NCBI GenBank assembly: GCA_022457155.1
Contig: JAJGOT010000433.1
Coordinates: 319,501 to 383,500, forward strand
Source: Cladopsammia gracilis
Lineage: Eukaryota > Cnidaria > Anthozoa > Scleractinia > Dendrophylliidae
Direction: 5' to 3'
Length of the DNA stretch: 64,000 bases
Shown: piece by piece, positions 21,659 through 32,800 of the stretch
How positions within the stretch are numbered: the first letter of the stretch is position 1
Layout: every line of letters starts with the position of its first letter
Made by a program: the position numbers and the translations under genes
The notes under the pieces: generated by a model
Seen by the model: the letters and a program-made list of their open reading frames with translations, nothing else
What the model was told of the DNA's origin: nothing
Database searches by the model: none

Positions 21659-22057
21659 TCATAAGAGGATACATATCACGCTTCCACAGTTTAATCCGTA
21701 CTCCACCACTCTCCGTTGAATGGTCCATCGGGAAACGTGCAGCATGCGAGCTATTTGTATCCAAGTGCAACCTAGGCTTCTCAAGTTTTCCAAAAGTTCC
21801 TGTGCAATTACAAATCGTGGTCTTCCTGCTCCACTGACGGCGACAGAACGCGGACCCATATCGGCCATGCTTGTGGTTTTCCTTCCAATTTCAGCCATCC
21901 TATTCCACCAATACAAGTGAATTTCAGAAAAGCATGAACAAAGTTCTTGGAGCTGGTCAAAATTCGCCATATTTACAACAGCGTCTGAAACACTTCTAAG
22001 AACTGATAACGTCATGTCCAACTGATTGAATAACACTGCTGCTGAGGGAAAGTCCAA
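21659..22057 (-). pseudogene. Helix-turn-helix fragment, minus arm of the inverted duplication
   Basis: Longer copy of the same fragment: a leader with LDMTLSVLRSVSDAVVNMAN, then CSCFSEIHLYWW, AGRPRFVIAQELLENLRSLG and HVSRWTIQRRVVEYGL. The frame is open for 132 codons but ends soon after the helix-turn-helix in unrelated sequence (NCGSVICILL). It preserves residues the plus arm has lost to frameshifts. No integrase core follows. Confidence 0.6.
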
Positions 22058-22344
22058 GTTAACATTCGAACTATTGCACTCGCAGATGTTGAGTGGGGGG
22101 ACAAGCCTTCCACAGGGATATGTTTAAGCCAAGTGACCAGGCCTTATGATACCAGGTGATTTTATCGAATGAAAATAATTTTTTTATCGAACGAATTTTT
22201 TTATCGAATGAAAATATTTTATCGAATGAAAATATATTATCGAATGAAAATATATTTTATCGAATGAAAATATATTTTATCGAACGAAATATATTTTATC
22301 GAACGAAAATATATTTTTTTTCGAATTTTGCTACATTTCGGCAG

Positions 22345-23219
22345 CCATCAGTAGTAGGTACATATTTTCTAAATGTTTGCTAAATGTCTTTGCTTGTGAA
22401 ATTATTCATCATGGTCACGAACGATTGCGAAATCAGATGATTGTTTCACTCTGAAATCCAACGACTCGTTGCACATTCAGACGAGTTCTTCGCCCGTGGA
22501 GGCAAATAATTTAAAATCTGGGTCGGCTGATTCGACCGTTGAGTCATGTTTTTAGGTATAACTCTAACTTGAACAATGAATTATTAAAAATGTAAACAAA
22601 CAGCCTTAAGTAAAGATACTTAGTAAAGCAATGTACTTTTGTTTTGTTTTTTAAGAAAGCTATTATGAAATCACAAAACCCTCTTGAATTGTCCTTTGTA
22701 AAAGTTATTTCTCTTCAACGTCAATTATTACTGTATCTTTAAAATATCTGTAACTTGAACAATAAGTTCTTGGCAATAGGTTTTTTTTATAAAGCAGCCC
22801 ATAGTCCATAGTTAGTTTAGCAGGGTGGGTAATACAAGTCAGTAAGGCTATGGTTGTTCTACAACTCATCCAGGGAAAGCCTACTCTACTCACCCTTTAA
22901 ACCCCTTCTCTTAAAAAGTTGAAAAAATTTACCGGAGCTGTCCAATGTTCAATTCACTTCCCGCTGTTTTATCCCCCTTCGCCAGCACTCACTTTCACAT
23001 TGAAATTACTAGTTCCATAATAATCTTTTATGTGCAGGCCCAGCCTCATCGGGGTGCACGTGTATAAATTATTCAAGTATCCTTTGTTAGAATGGCACAA
23101 TGGAATTCAGAGTGTATGTAGGTACGCTAGGACGTATGTGCACAGTATGCAAATTGCCAAGAAGTTGAAGCATAGCACGTGCAGTCCGTGCTGAAAACAA
23201 AAGAAATTGGAAAAACCAG
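22345..23219. other. Intergenic, no gene
   Basis: AT-rich; no supported coding frame, tRNA or repeat found. Confidence 0.35.
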
Positions 23220-23228
23220 GCTTACATC

Positions 23229-23343
23229 TAGCCTGTTCCAGGCGTTCAGATAGTGGGGAAGGCGCGAAGAAATGCTCCCTTTTCTTCGCGCCTTCCTCAA
23301 CTATTTGCGCTTTCCCCACTATCTGAATGCCTGGAACAGGCTA
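23229..23343. mobile_element. MULE-like MITE, 115 bp, perfect 9-bp TSD
   Basis: TAGCCTGTTCCAGGCGTTCA at the left and its inverse (TGAATGCCTGGAACAGGCTA) at the right; the whole element folds into a hairpin. GCTTACATC is present on both sides (23220-23228, 23344-23352), a perfect 9-bp target duplication. Confidence 0.92.
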
Positions 23344-23817
23344 GCTTACATCAAGCACTACCCAATCCTGCACTTTAAAGAGTATTACGGTATTTTTCGA
23401 AGTGGCCTATTCCGCACGTAAATTTATCAAATAAAAATCGACTAAAAAAGCGAAGGTCGACGTGTAGTAAGTCTACATTTAATGTAATTTCCTACCATGG
23501 GTCGGTCCAGGGCGATTAAAAGCCATTCAGCATGAAAGCCTTTGTCAAAGAACACGTTCTTTCAGCAGTGATTGGCTTTCCTAACTGTAAAACTGTTGAT
23601 TTTAATTTAGTTTTCCTTCCGATATTATAACATCGTCAATATCAAATAAAAATTCAACCCACGGCAAAATTTTTGTTGTTTTTAAAAATGAAAATATATA
23701 TAAAATTTTCAACAGTATACTTCTTACTCTATCCAAGCACACGGATTAATAAATGAGCAAGCCTTTTGCGGGGGCCTTTTGTCAAAACACTAACTGATAA
23801 ATTATTTCAGCTGGCTA

Positions 23818-24226
23818 AGCTGTCTAATCTGCAAATATTATTTTAAATTAAGTTACACATGTAAAACTTTGTAAATAGATGTGTCGATAATATATCTAGA
23901 AATTACCTACTGTAATCTACCCCTTTGAAAATAGCTCTCTGAGGTATTATCTTTAATAAATAAATATCATATGTACATACTCCAACCCAGTTTTTACACG
24001 TAAAGTTCTTTAGTTAATGCCCGGCTAGTTGCATCAGCTGGACTGACTCTCGATCAATTCTGAAAATCATTTTTTCTTCTTCATTTACATGACGAACTGT
24101 TTTGAATCAATATTACGAAAAACTGATCATGCTACGTTTTTAATCGATTTTTAAAATCAATCAGCCGAGAGTTTAAGAATAAGAGTCGACTTAAATCCTC
24201 AGTGTTTTATGACAAACGAAACCAGT
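23818..24226 (+). repeat. Direct duplication, copy A
   Basis: About 409 bases, repeated downstream at 24240-24358 and 24879-25218. Shared landmarks are GCTGTCTRATCTGCAA, GTAAATAGATGTGTCGATAA, TACCCCTTTGAAAATAGCTC and GACGAACTGTTTT. Non-coding. Confidence 0.8.
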
Positions 24227-24239
24227 GAAAACGTGACAA

Positions 24240-25218
24240 AAGTGAGCTGTCTGATCTGCAACATTATTTTAAATTACGTTTTCTCCCAATATCCTAAAAC
24301 CATTTTTACAACAGTTACACAAGTAAAACTTTGTAAATAGATGTGTCGATAATTAATCAGAAAAACTAACACGGACGGATTTCGACGTTTCGATGACAAC
24401 CCCTCATTATTATCAAGAAAATGAAGAAAATTTACATAAGTAAGTACCTTGGGTGCCAGAGGTTTTTATTTTTTAGTGAAAACGGCGAGTTTGAACGGCG
24501 AAGCCGCGACAACGAGGCGCAACGCGCCGAGAAAAAATAAAAACCGCGAGCTTCTTCTAACCTTTTATGCGGTTAATTTTACTCATGACATTCAGAGAAC
24601 GGTCCTCTGGATCCAGGGTGATAAGTTAGCCTGTTCCAGGCTCCGAGATAGTGGGGAACGCGAAAATGAAAAAAAAAAAAGAGAAAAAAATCACGGGAGA
24701 ATCCGCCGACCACCCTCTCCCCAGTTCCCTTGCGATTTTTTTTCCTTTTCTTTTTACCTCGCAATCTCGGAGCCTGGAACAGGCTAGTGATAAGAGCCTG
24801 GGCCGCCTGTGATTGTTCTAAGCGAAATCTCTCCGCGTTAGTTTTTCTGATTAATTTAATAACAAAAGTCAATCTTATACGTGTCGATAATTTATCTTGA
24901 AATTACCTACTGTAGTCTACCCCTTTGAAAATAGCTCTGTGAGATAATCTTTAATAAATAATTTTCATATGTACATAATCCAACCCAGTTTTACACGTAA
25001 AATTCTTTTGTTACTGCCCGGCTAGCTGCATCAGCGCTGGACTGACACTCGATCAATTCTGAAAAACATTTTTTCTTCTCCATTTACGTGACGAACTGTT
25101 TTTAATCAATATTACGAAAAACTGGTCATCATGATAAGTTTTTAATCGATTTTCAAAATCAATCAGCTGAGAGGTTAAGAATCAAAGCCTGTTTTATCAG
25201 ACAAACGAAACTGAAAAT
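24240..25218 (+). repeat. Direct duplication, copy B, interrupted
   Basis: The match to copy A breaks at about 24358 and resumes at about 24879. The intervening 510 bases are absent from copy A and include a MULE-like MITE (24627-24786). The copies differ by small indels and substitutions, so the duplication is not recent. Confidence 0.75.
24627..24786. mobile_element. MULE-like MITE, 160 bp
   Basis: TAGCCTGTTCCAGGCTCCGA and inverse ends; interior GAGATAGTGGGGAACGCG as in the copy at 7474. GTGATAAGT before and GTGATAAGA after give a 9-bp target duplication with one mismatch. Confidence 0.88.
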
Positions 25219-25269
25219 AAATCGTTTTACAGCCGCCAGTTCTTTGCAGTTCACCCCGGTTAGTCAAAC

Positions 25270-25860
25270 ATTCTTCTGAAACATGATTCGCCGACTCCCG
25301 ATATAAACTCGAACCAAAATTTTCTCCCCCTGGATTTCCGCCGCCATACGTTTACTGTAATTTTACCCTCGGTAACTCGAACCCTCGACAGAACTCGAAC
25401 CTCTCGCTAATTCGTCCCTTCAGGTCATTTTCTATATAATTCTACCCTCGATAACTCGAACCACGTTTGTCAAGACGTGACAAGTCAAAAAATACAGTAC
25501 TGTAGTCCAAAACATTGAATTTATTTTGAAGCAGCCGCGTATTCTGTCTTTTTAAAAAAAGTAAAAGTAAATCGCATGACTGAATCTGTAGCAGTAACAT
25601 TCGCATTACAGTACCTAGTCTATTCCTAGTCTTTTCCTTTGTTTTATTTCACGTCAACGTTACATTCTGATTGTATAATATTTAGAAATATTGTTCTATT
25701 TCATGCAGTAATAAAATTTAATTAAAATGTACAATGTATGAACAGAAACACACAGTAAACATCGTTTTTTTTTTCCTTATTCCCGGTCATTTGTTCTCAA
25801 CTCCCGGTAACTCGAACTCCCGATAACTCGAACCAGTCGACTGTAATTCGCCCGTCATGG
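25270..25860 (-). repeat. Degenerate pogo-like terminal sequence array
   Basis: The right end read on the minus strand is TACAGTCGACTGGTTCGAG followed by TTATCGGGAGTTCGAG, a typical pogo/Tigger-like terminus. Similar blocks (CCTCGATAACTCGAACC) recur at about 25290, 25365-25410 and 25445. The left end is not clear. Confidence 0.5.
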
Positions 25861-25869
25861 TCGCCCGCC

Positions 25870-28250
25870 CCCGACCGGCTCTCTAAACTGCAGTGAAATC
25901 AGCGATATTGACAGTATTCGTTTTCACAGAAGACAAGTACAAACGACTCAAATACACTGCATGTCATTCGTTATCATTAAAATTTCTCTTTCACACTTTT
26001 TATCGCAGACAAACCACGAAATTTTGCGCGGCAAGAGAAAGCAGTTTGCTGAAGCCGTATAAACCGCATGTCTGTACAACAGTCATTTCCTTGTTTCGGG
26101 TTTACATAAAGCGCGGTTCAAAAAACATGCGAGCTAATTTTTAGATTTCCGTCAAAAATGATCGATTTTAACTGCGCTTTGGTTTTCTAATTTTCGACAT
26201 TTTATTTTCAGTTTTTATAACCAAATAAACCTCAAGGCTATATTTTATTTATCACGAGCAACTCGCTATTAAAATAAACTTCCATACTTAATACACCACA
26301 GGCGAGGAAAGAAAATTCGCGGCATAAAAGACACCATTTTTTATATTTTTTGTTTCATGTTTGCAGTTTTGACGAAGTTGAAATTCAGTAAAAGGGAAAA
26401 ATTCGAAAGAAACCAGACTGGAATAATGAAATTAGCGCTTAAACGAAACTGATTTTATTGTATTCTACATTGTTGCTGTAAATTTTAGTTTATTCAGGCG
26501 TTTTAGGTTTCGAGAAATCGGAGACGGTATATCGAGGCAGGTGAAACATTACTGCATGCGAGCAAGGACAAGGACAAGGACAATTAAAGAATTAAAATGA
26601 AACTTATTTTAAGCTTTACATGTACATCTACCAAAATTAGCAACATGCATGTATATTCTTATCTGTAATTTCTACTGACTCAGACGATCAGACAAATCGA
26701 AGTGAAAGCGTATTTTGCGATTTTTCTCAATTTTGAATTTCTATTTCTATGCTGAATACGATCACATTTAAACAACATACCTTTATAGTGTAAGAATGAC
26801 CTCCTTTAAAAGCAGCGGGCGGTTCGTATTGTATTCTTTTCCGTTTTTGCAATGAAAACATCCGACAAGAGAGCGAAATATTGCATAATCAACAAGAACG
26901 GTCAAATTTTGTCGGTCAGCGGCTCATTGGTAATCGGATATCATGATATGGTTCAACGTTTCTGATTAGCCGTTCGTAAAATATAAATTCCCTTTCAGCA
27001 GGAAATCGTAAAAGTACACGTTTATTGGAAACGTGCACTTCCAACCGCGTTGTTGCATTTTTGTGGTTCTCTCGGATTTGCGTCAAGTTGTGAAGTTACT
27101 ATTATTATAGCACAACGGCACAACAAAACGGTTACACGTGCAACTTCTCCCAAAAAAAATTATTGCAATGCACGCAAGATTTTTTAAAACATGTAACATC
27201 CCCTCGTGCAACTGAATTGAATTAAGTGCACGAAAAGTTGAATCGTTTACTACTTTCTGCAACAAATTTCTTCAAGTTGCACAACAAAAATACGCGTAAC
27301 ATGGCTCTTGCAACTTGTTTCGCCAACGTCAGTCTTTTTATCAGGGCACAAGCGGTGTACTTCATGTTTAGATTGTCCTAGTGTTTTTTCCCTTCCAGTC
27401 ATATTACTAAGAGCTAATATTAATTTCAGTCATATTACTAGGAACTAATGTTAATTTTTGTTCTTATTTTTGACAACCCGCCTCGATTAGCTATGCTAAC
27501 TGCGGGTTGTCAATGTTGAAAATATTGTTATAGTAATAATGAAATAAAATTGTTGTTAATGTTTAATCCCTGACATAATACATCGAACACAAAGCCTGTT
27601 CCAGGCGTTAAGATAGTAGGGAGCGAAAAATATTACGTCGCAGTTTTTCCTTCGCGTCGCTTCCCACTACAGGACTTGCAGGATAGATTTCTTTTCAAAA
27701 TCACCTAACGTACACCCTCCTCTGAAGTGAAATGTTTGGCCATTTGTGTATTTTTAACTTACACGTAAGAGTCCAAAGTTCATGCAGATGAAAGCTATCG
27801 GGCAAAGCTTTCTTATGACAATGTGGATTTAACATTCAAGTCATAGTGTGCCCTACAGTTGAAACATGAAAAGTTTGGTTTTATCAACTGTAATGATAAG
27901 GAGTACACTGGCCACCGTAAAAATTGTTGGCCAATTTCCCTTATCAACTCAGTTGATTAAGTAATGCTCCACATAAGAACTACAGTAATAACTTTATTGT
28001 TCTGCGGCATTAGCTCTTTCTCACATAGAATTTCTTTGAGTTCAAGAATAGAGGAGGGGCTGATGGTTCATAATTATATTTCAGTATAAAAACAAAGAAA
28101 ATCCATTTGCGTCAAATAAATTTTAGGAAATGTTCGTGCTTAACCAATCATAATAGCGGAAGACAACAGCTAATAATTTTGCTTCTTTGATGAACTTCCT
28201 CAAATACAATTTCTTTCAAAAATTGCATGTATGTGCGATTGGGTCTCAAA
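25870..28250. other. Long intergenic stretch, no gene
   Basis: No coding frame is supported. 26560-26584 holds four AAGGACA-like steps. 27000-27340 is rich in GTGCAACTT/AAGTTGCAC motifs that recur near 43200-43560 and 60290-60400, probably one old repeat family. A fragment of the MULE-like MITE is listed separately. Confidence 0.4.
27592..27672. repeat. Fragment of the TAGCCTG MULE-like MITE
   Basis: AGCCTGTTCCAGGCGTTAAG, then ATAGTAGGGAGCG and an inverted CGCTTCCCACTA, match the first part of the copies at 23229 and 24627. The right terminus is lost. Confidence 0.55.
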
Positions 28251-28252
28251 TA

Positions 28253-28434
28253 GGCCATTTGCACGATGACGTCATTTGACTACTACTACCAGAATTCATT
28301 TCGTTTTTCCTTTCTTATTTAAATTTTGTAATCCCAGTGCGGTTTAAATAACAATAGCCCTAATTTGCACTACAAAACAAAAAACCGAAGGATTCTGGTA
28401 ATAGTAGTCAAATGACGTCATCGTGCAAATGGCC
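28253..28434. mobile_element. TA-type MITE with CRE sites in both TIRs, 182 bp
   Basis: GGCCATTTGCACGATGACGT and its inverse, with TA on each side (28251-28252, 28435-28436). TIRs run about 40 bases and include TGACGTCATTTGACTACT, so each end has a palindromic TGACGTCA. Confidence 0.88.
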
Positions 28435-28730
28435 TATTACTTGAAACCTTTAAAAAATCAGAGAAAATGCACCTTGAACCCTAACTTTTAGCGGTCTTTG
28501 AGTCTAGGCCAATGAGATCACTAGTTGTAACAATGAAAAAAGTTGACATTCCATCGTGCATTGCCGTTAGCACTTTCCTTCTTATGCGGATCACTACTTA
28601 AACAAAATTTTCATGTTTCACTCCCTCACTGACGCAGTACCGCAGTTTCTTTAGAAACAAACCCCTTTATTCAGTGGAAAGCTATTGTTGATCAGTACTT
28701 TCCTAAGTATTGTTAATTCAGCTGTATATA

Positions 28731-29000
28731 GAGCAGTTTTCGTAAACCAAAACCAAAGTAATTACTCTGACCAATCACAGCAGTCGTACACAATCCAATG
28801 AACCAATCAGAGCTCGAAGCAATTACATGTAGCTGGCGCCAAGCGCGGGAAAATGCGTGCAGGCAAGACACGATTGGTTTTGGTTTTACTTCTGATTAGT
28901 CGAGAAAGTGGCGCGAGATTTTTTAGCCAATCACAAAGCGTAGCAATGCAAAATCAAAGCAATTGTCTAATTATTTTCGACACTCAATTGAAAACTGCTC
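28731..29000 (-). mobile_element. TA-type MITE, GAGCAG family, inverted copy
   Basis: GAGCAGTTTTCGTAAACC at the left, TTGAAAACTGCTC at the right, TA on both sides. The interior is the reverse complement of the copy at 2120-2400. Confidence 0.85.
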
Positions 29001-29119
29001 TATTGTGCTGTACAAGGTGGTTTGAACTTTTGAGTCCGTATTAAAGTTCTCATAGTCTAGTGCAATATTTCTGTTGTACTGCATAGGAGGGTACGTTGTT
29101 GTTCTAACTTGACTTGATA

Positions 29120-29405
29120 GAGCGGTTTCTATTGAGTATCGAAAGTAATTTAGTCACGTGACTGCTTTGGTTTTGCATTGCTACGCTTTGTGATTGGCTA
29201 AAAAATATCGCGCCACTTTCTTAACCAATCAGAAGTAAAACCAAAACCAACCGGGACTTGCTCGCACGCGTTTTCCCGCGCTTGGCGCCGGATACATGTA
29301 TTTACTTCGAGTTCTGATTGGTTCATTGGATTGTCTGCCTGTTTTGTGATTGGTCAGAGTAATTACTTGGGTTTTGGTTTTACGACACTCAATTGAAAAC
29401 TGCTC
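29120..29405 (+). mobile_element. TA-type MITE, GAGCAG family
   Basis: Starts GAGCGGTTTCTATTGAGT, ends TTGAAAACTGCTC, TA on both sides. It lies only about 120 bases from the inverted copy at 28731-29000, so the two could pair as a large hairpin. Confidence 0.85.
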
Positions 29406-29474
29406 TAAAAAAGAAATGGGACAAAACAGAGTTTAATAAGACAGCAAACACACTTGCAAACTGTAGTTCAACTT

Positions 29475-29875
29475 GTTTATTCATACAAACAAAGAAGTAA
29501 ACATCTCACAGATCATTAAAACGATCACAGAAGCTAGGGCGATACATTGCATCTTCAACACGAATAAAGAAAGTCTTAGTAATCTTAATAAAAAAAGGCA
29601 ATTAACATCTCACAGAGAATAAAAACCACTGCAAAAGCTAAGACAGGTACTTTGTGAATTTTACGGGTTTCTTTTTACAATATTTTAGGGGTCAGGCTTT
29701 ACATCTAAAACGTAACAGAAGTAAAGACAATCTTACAAGCTGCTACATGTTTATTTATAAAAAGAAAACAGTTAACATCTCACAGAGCATTAAAACAAAT
29801 ACAGATGAGGGATATCTTGCGAATTTTATGTTTTTGTTGCAAATGTTTCAGAGGCCAGGTATTTTATCTTGACAG
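29475..29875. repeat. Three imperfect tandem blocks over the 3' end of a gene
   Basis: AACATCTCACAGA starts a block at about 29500, 29604 and 29774. The last two blocks also share TTTTA-rich filler and (CAGGCTTTACATC)/(CAGGTATTTTATC)-type ends. The third block contains the last codons and stop of the minus-strand gene at 29848, so the terminal coding sequence seems to have been copied into its own 3' UTR. A minus-strand AATAAA lies near 29479. Confidence 0.55.
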
Positions 29876-32800
29876 CACGAAAATGTCTCGTCATCATCTC
29901 CACAAACCGCCTCCAAACTGTCGTCATCTGACTCACAGTTTTCCACCAGAGGTGGCGGGTTTAACGCCACCAAACCTACGGGGATTAAAAATAAAATGCC
30001 TTAACTTGACTTCCAATAAGAAAACAGTTTGCTACCAACAGCCGTCAGACCAAAAGTAATCACTCCAGCCAATCACAGTGAATTGAGATAATGCTATGAA
30101 CCAATCAGATCATAGAAAAACACGTGCATCCCGTGCATCCCGTGCTACACAAGGGAAAATTCACATAACCAAATCAGAATCAAAAACAAATCTCAATGCT
30201 ATTTGACTTAACCTTTTAAACCTCAAAAGTTATGGCCCTGGATAAACTAGGAAACATTGCTGTCAAATCATTGTTAGCCAGGCAAGAAACATTTGTTGCA
30301 TGTGGACGCAAATTGTGCTTTCCCGGATAAAAGGAATTAAGTCAAAAACATTTTTGCTTCCCGGATTAAACTTTTGCTTCCAAAACAAATGTTTACCAGC
30401 TTAGCCACATTAAAAGAAACAAATTATGTTTCGGCAACAAAGGTTCCTAGTTTAGCCTGAGAAGGACTCCAAATTTCATTTTGTAAAATACTAAAATACT
30501 AACAGTATGATAAAAGAGTACTGCCAAAGAGTTTTCTTTTGAATGGGAGCTCTGTAGGATTAAATTCAGAGAAAAAACATGGAACCAGATAATACAACAC
30601 AAAGTTGGTTAATTCATTTTCCAGCACTTGGCACTGATTGGACGTTTGTGCCTCAAGCCTGTCTGATTGGTTCATTACATTATTTGTATTTCTGTGATTG
30701 ACAGGACATTTTTACTGAAGGCACACTGCAATTGCGGAGTGATGACAAAGCCATTTTTTGCTGCATTATAAGTCTTGAACCCTGAGATTGCCTACATATT
30801 TGCTCAATTACATGTTCTACATGGCCTTCAGTGTATGGCAAACTCTCAATATTTCATCCTCATCTGTAACAACTTCTGTGGTGAGTTCATCATCCCCATT
30901 TCCCTCGTCCTCTTCGCACATTATATCCACCACAGAAGTAAACAAGATTTGATCTAAATAAAGCCAAGAACTGCCGTTAATGCACAATCATTTACTTTTT
31001 ATTTTTATTTAATTCGATTTCTCACTGATGATTACTTTTTTTGATTTGACAACTACCATGCATAATATGTACTTATTGACTGAGTGAGAGGGGCATATGG
31101 GAAAATATTTGGCTCCAAGTCATGGCTCTCACCAGAACCAAGAGCCAAATACTTTCACATCCAGCTCAACCTAACTTAGTCAATAAGTAATTTATCATAT
31201 GACCAATTTGGAGACAAAATTGTTTCAAATTTTAACATGCAAGGCCATATGCTTTTGTAGTAGGGCTGTATGGCTTTTGTCCGTCCCTGCTCCAAATGCA
31301 TACGGCCCTTACATGGAACTTTCATTGATGGTTTTGCAAAGAAAAGGCTCGCAGGGCCGTACGGGTCATGATAATAATGCATCTTATTAGTGTATTTCTG
31401 ATTCATCTTCAAAATGGAAGTATGACAGAATGAGAATAAAGTTTCAAGCCTACAAACCTATTTTTCACTCTTTTCATTTTTAAAAACTCTTACATCAGAG
31501 AAACACTTAATAAATCGAACCTGAAAACTGAAATATATAAAATGCCTCAGATTGCAGCAACATGCAAAATACCATGTGCTTCAACTGAGCACTGCAGGGA
31601 TTTAAGGGTTTTTAATATGTTAAACTACAGTTGATGCCGCCTAGTATTTAAATTGCCAGTGGGGGGAAATCTCTATTCCTTATAACCTTGGCTTCTTGGA
31701 GATTTCCCCGCCACAGTCACTCCTCCCAATGTTAGTCAACCTATTTATTATCATTTTTATTCTGCTTGTAATTCATTGTGTGTGGCAAAATAATAAAAAT
31801 AAAAACAAATGATGAAGGGAAGTCTTAAGGGAGGTCTTAAGTGTCCGCATTGAAGAGGTGTCTGTATTATACAGGCATCTGTATTATAGAGGTGTCCATA
31901 TTATAGGTGTCTGTATTATAGAGGTGTCTGTATTACAGAGATGTCTGTATTATAGAGGTGTCTGTATTATAGAGGTGTCCACATAATAGAGGTGTCCACA
32001 TTATAGAGGTGTCCACATTATAGAGGTGTCTGTATTATAGAGGTGTCCATATTATGGAGGTGTCCATATTATAGAGGTGTCCACATTATAGAGGTGTCAG
32101 TATTATAGAGGTGTCCGTATTATAGAGGTGTCCGTATTATAGAGGTGTCCACATTATAGAGGTGTTCGTATTATAGAGGTGTCCGTATTATAGAGGTGTC
32201 TGTATTATAGAGGTGTCCACATTATAGAGGTGTCAGTAATATAGAGGTGTCCGTATTATACAGGTGTCCGTATTATAGAGGTGTCCACATTATAGAGGTG
32301 TCTGTATTATAGAGGTGTCCGTATTATAGAGGTGTCTGTATTATAGAGGTGTCCACATTATAGAGGTGTTCGTATTATAGAGGTGTCCACATTATAGAGT
32401 TGTCTATATGATAAAGGCATCCTTAAAAAGAGGTTTGACTGTACATAAAAAGAAAGCAGCATGAACAATTTTTGAGTATGTACTTACTGACTGCTGCTGA
32501 CAATCTTGTGTGTCTTCTGGCAAGATTTTTAGACAAATTATCTCTGGCTATTGTCTTGAGTCTGTAATGAAGGAAACCACAGAAATACAGCTCACATTCA
32601 CTTATCTGGAAAGTGAGAATTAAACCTGGCAGGGCCTCAATAATTCCAATATAAAAATGCTTATTTGGTTAAAAATTGACAGTCTGGTGATTTGTACAAA
32701 ACAAGGGACAAAAGCAAACTCAGTAGGTAACTATAGAGAGGCTCAATTATTTTGCTTTCAACCCTTAAGAAAATATAAATACATAAATCACTCAGTCAAT

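Larger units (their letters stand above)
20920..22350. mobile_element. Inverted-duplication element with integrase-like fragment and AT minisatellites
   Basis: Outer ends ATGGTTGCCGAAATGTAGC and GCTACATTTCGGCAGCCAT are inverted. Inside each lies an AT-rich minisatellite (20938-21185 and 22158-22325) built on ATTCGATAAAATATATTTTC, in mirror orientation. Inside those, the same gene fragment appears twice, head to head: plus at about 21255-21618, minus at about 22060-21687, joined by about 70 unique bases. The right copy has an extra stretch (about 21975-22040) that the left lacks. Confidence 0.85.

Noticed and set aside
31843..32405. CRISPR-like array
   Set aside because: Units are contiguous 17-mers without spacers, in a eukaryotic intron; it is a minisatellite.
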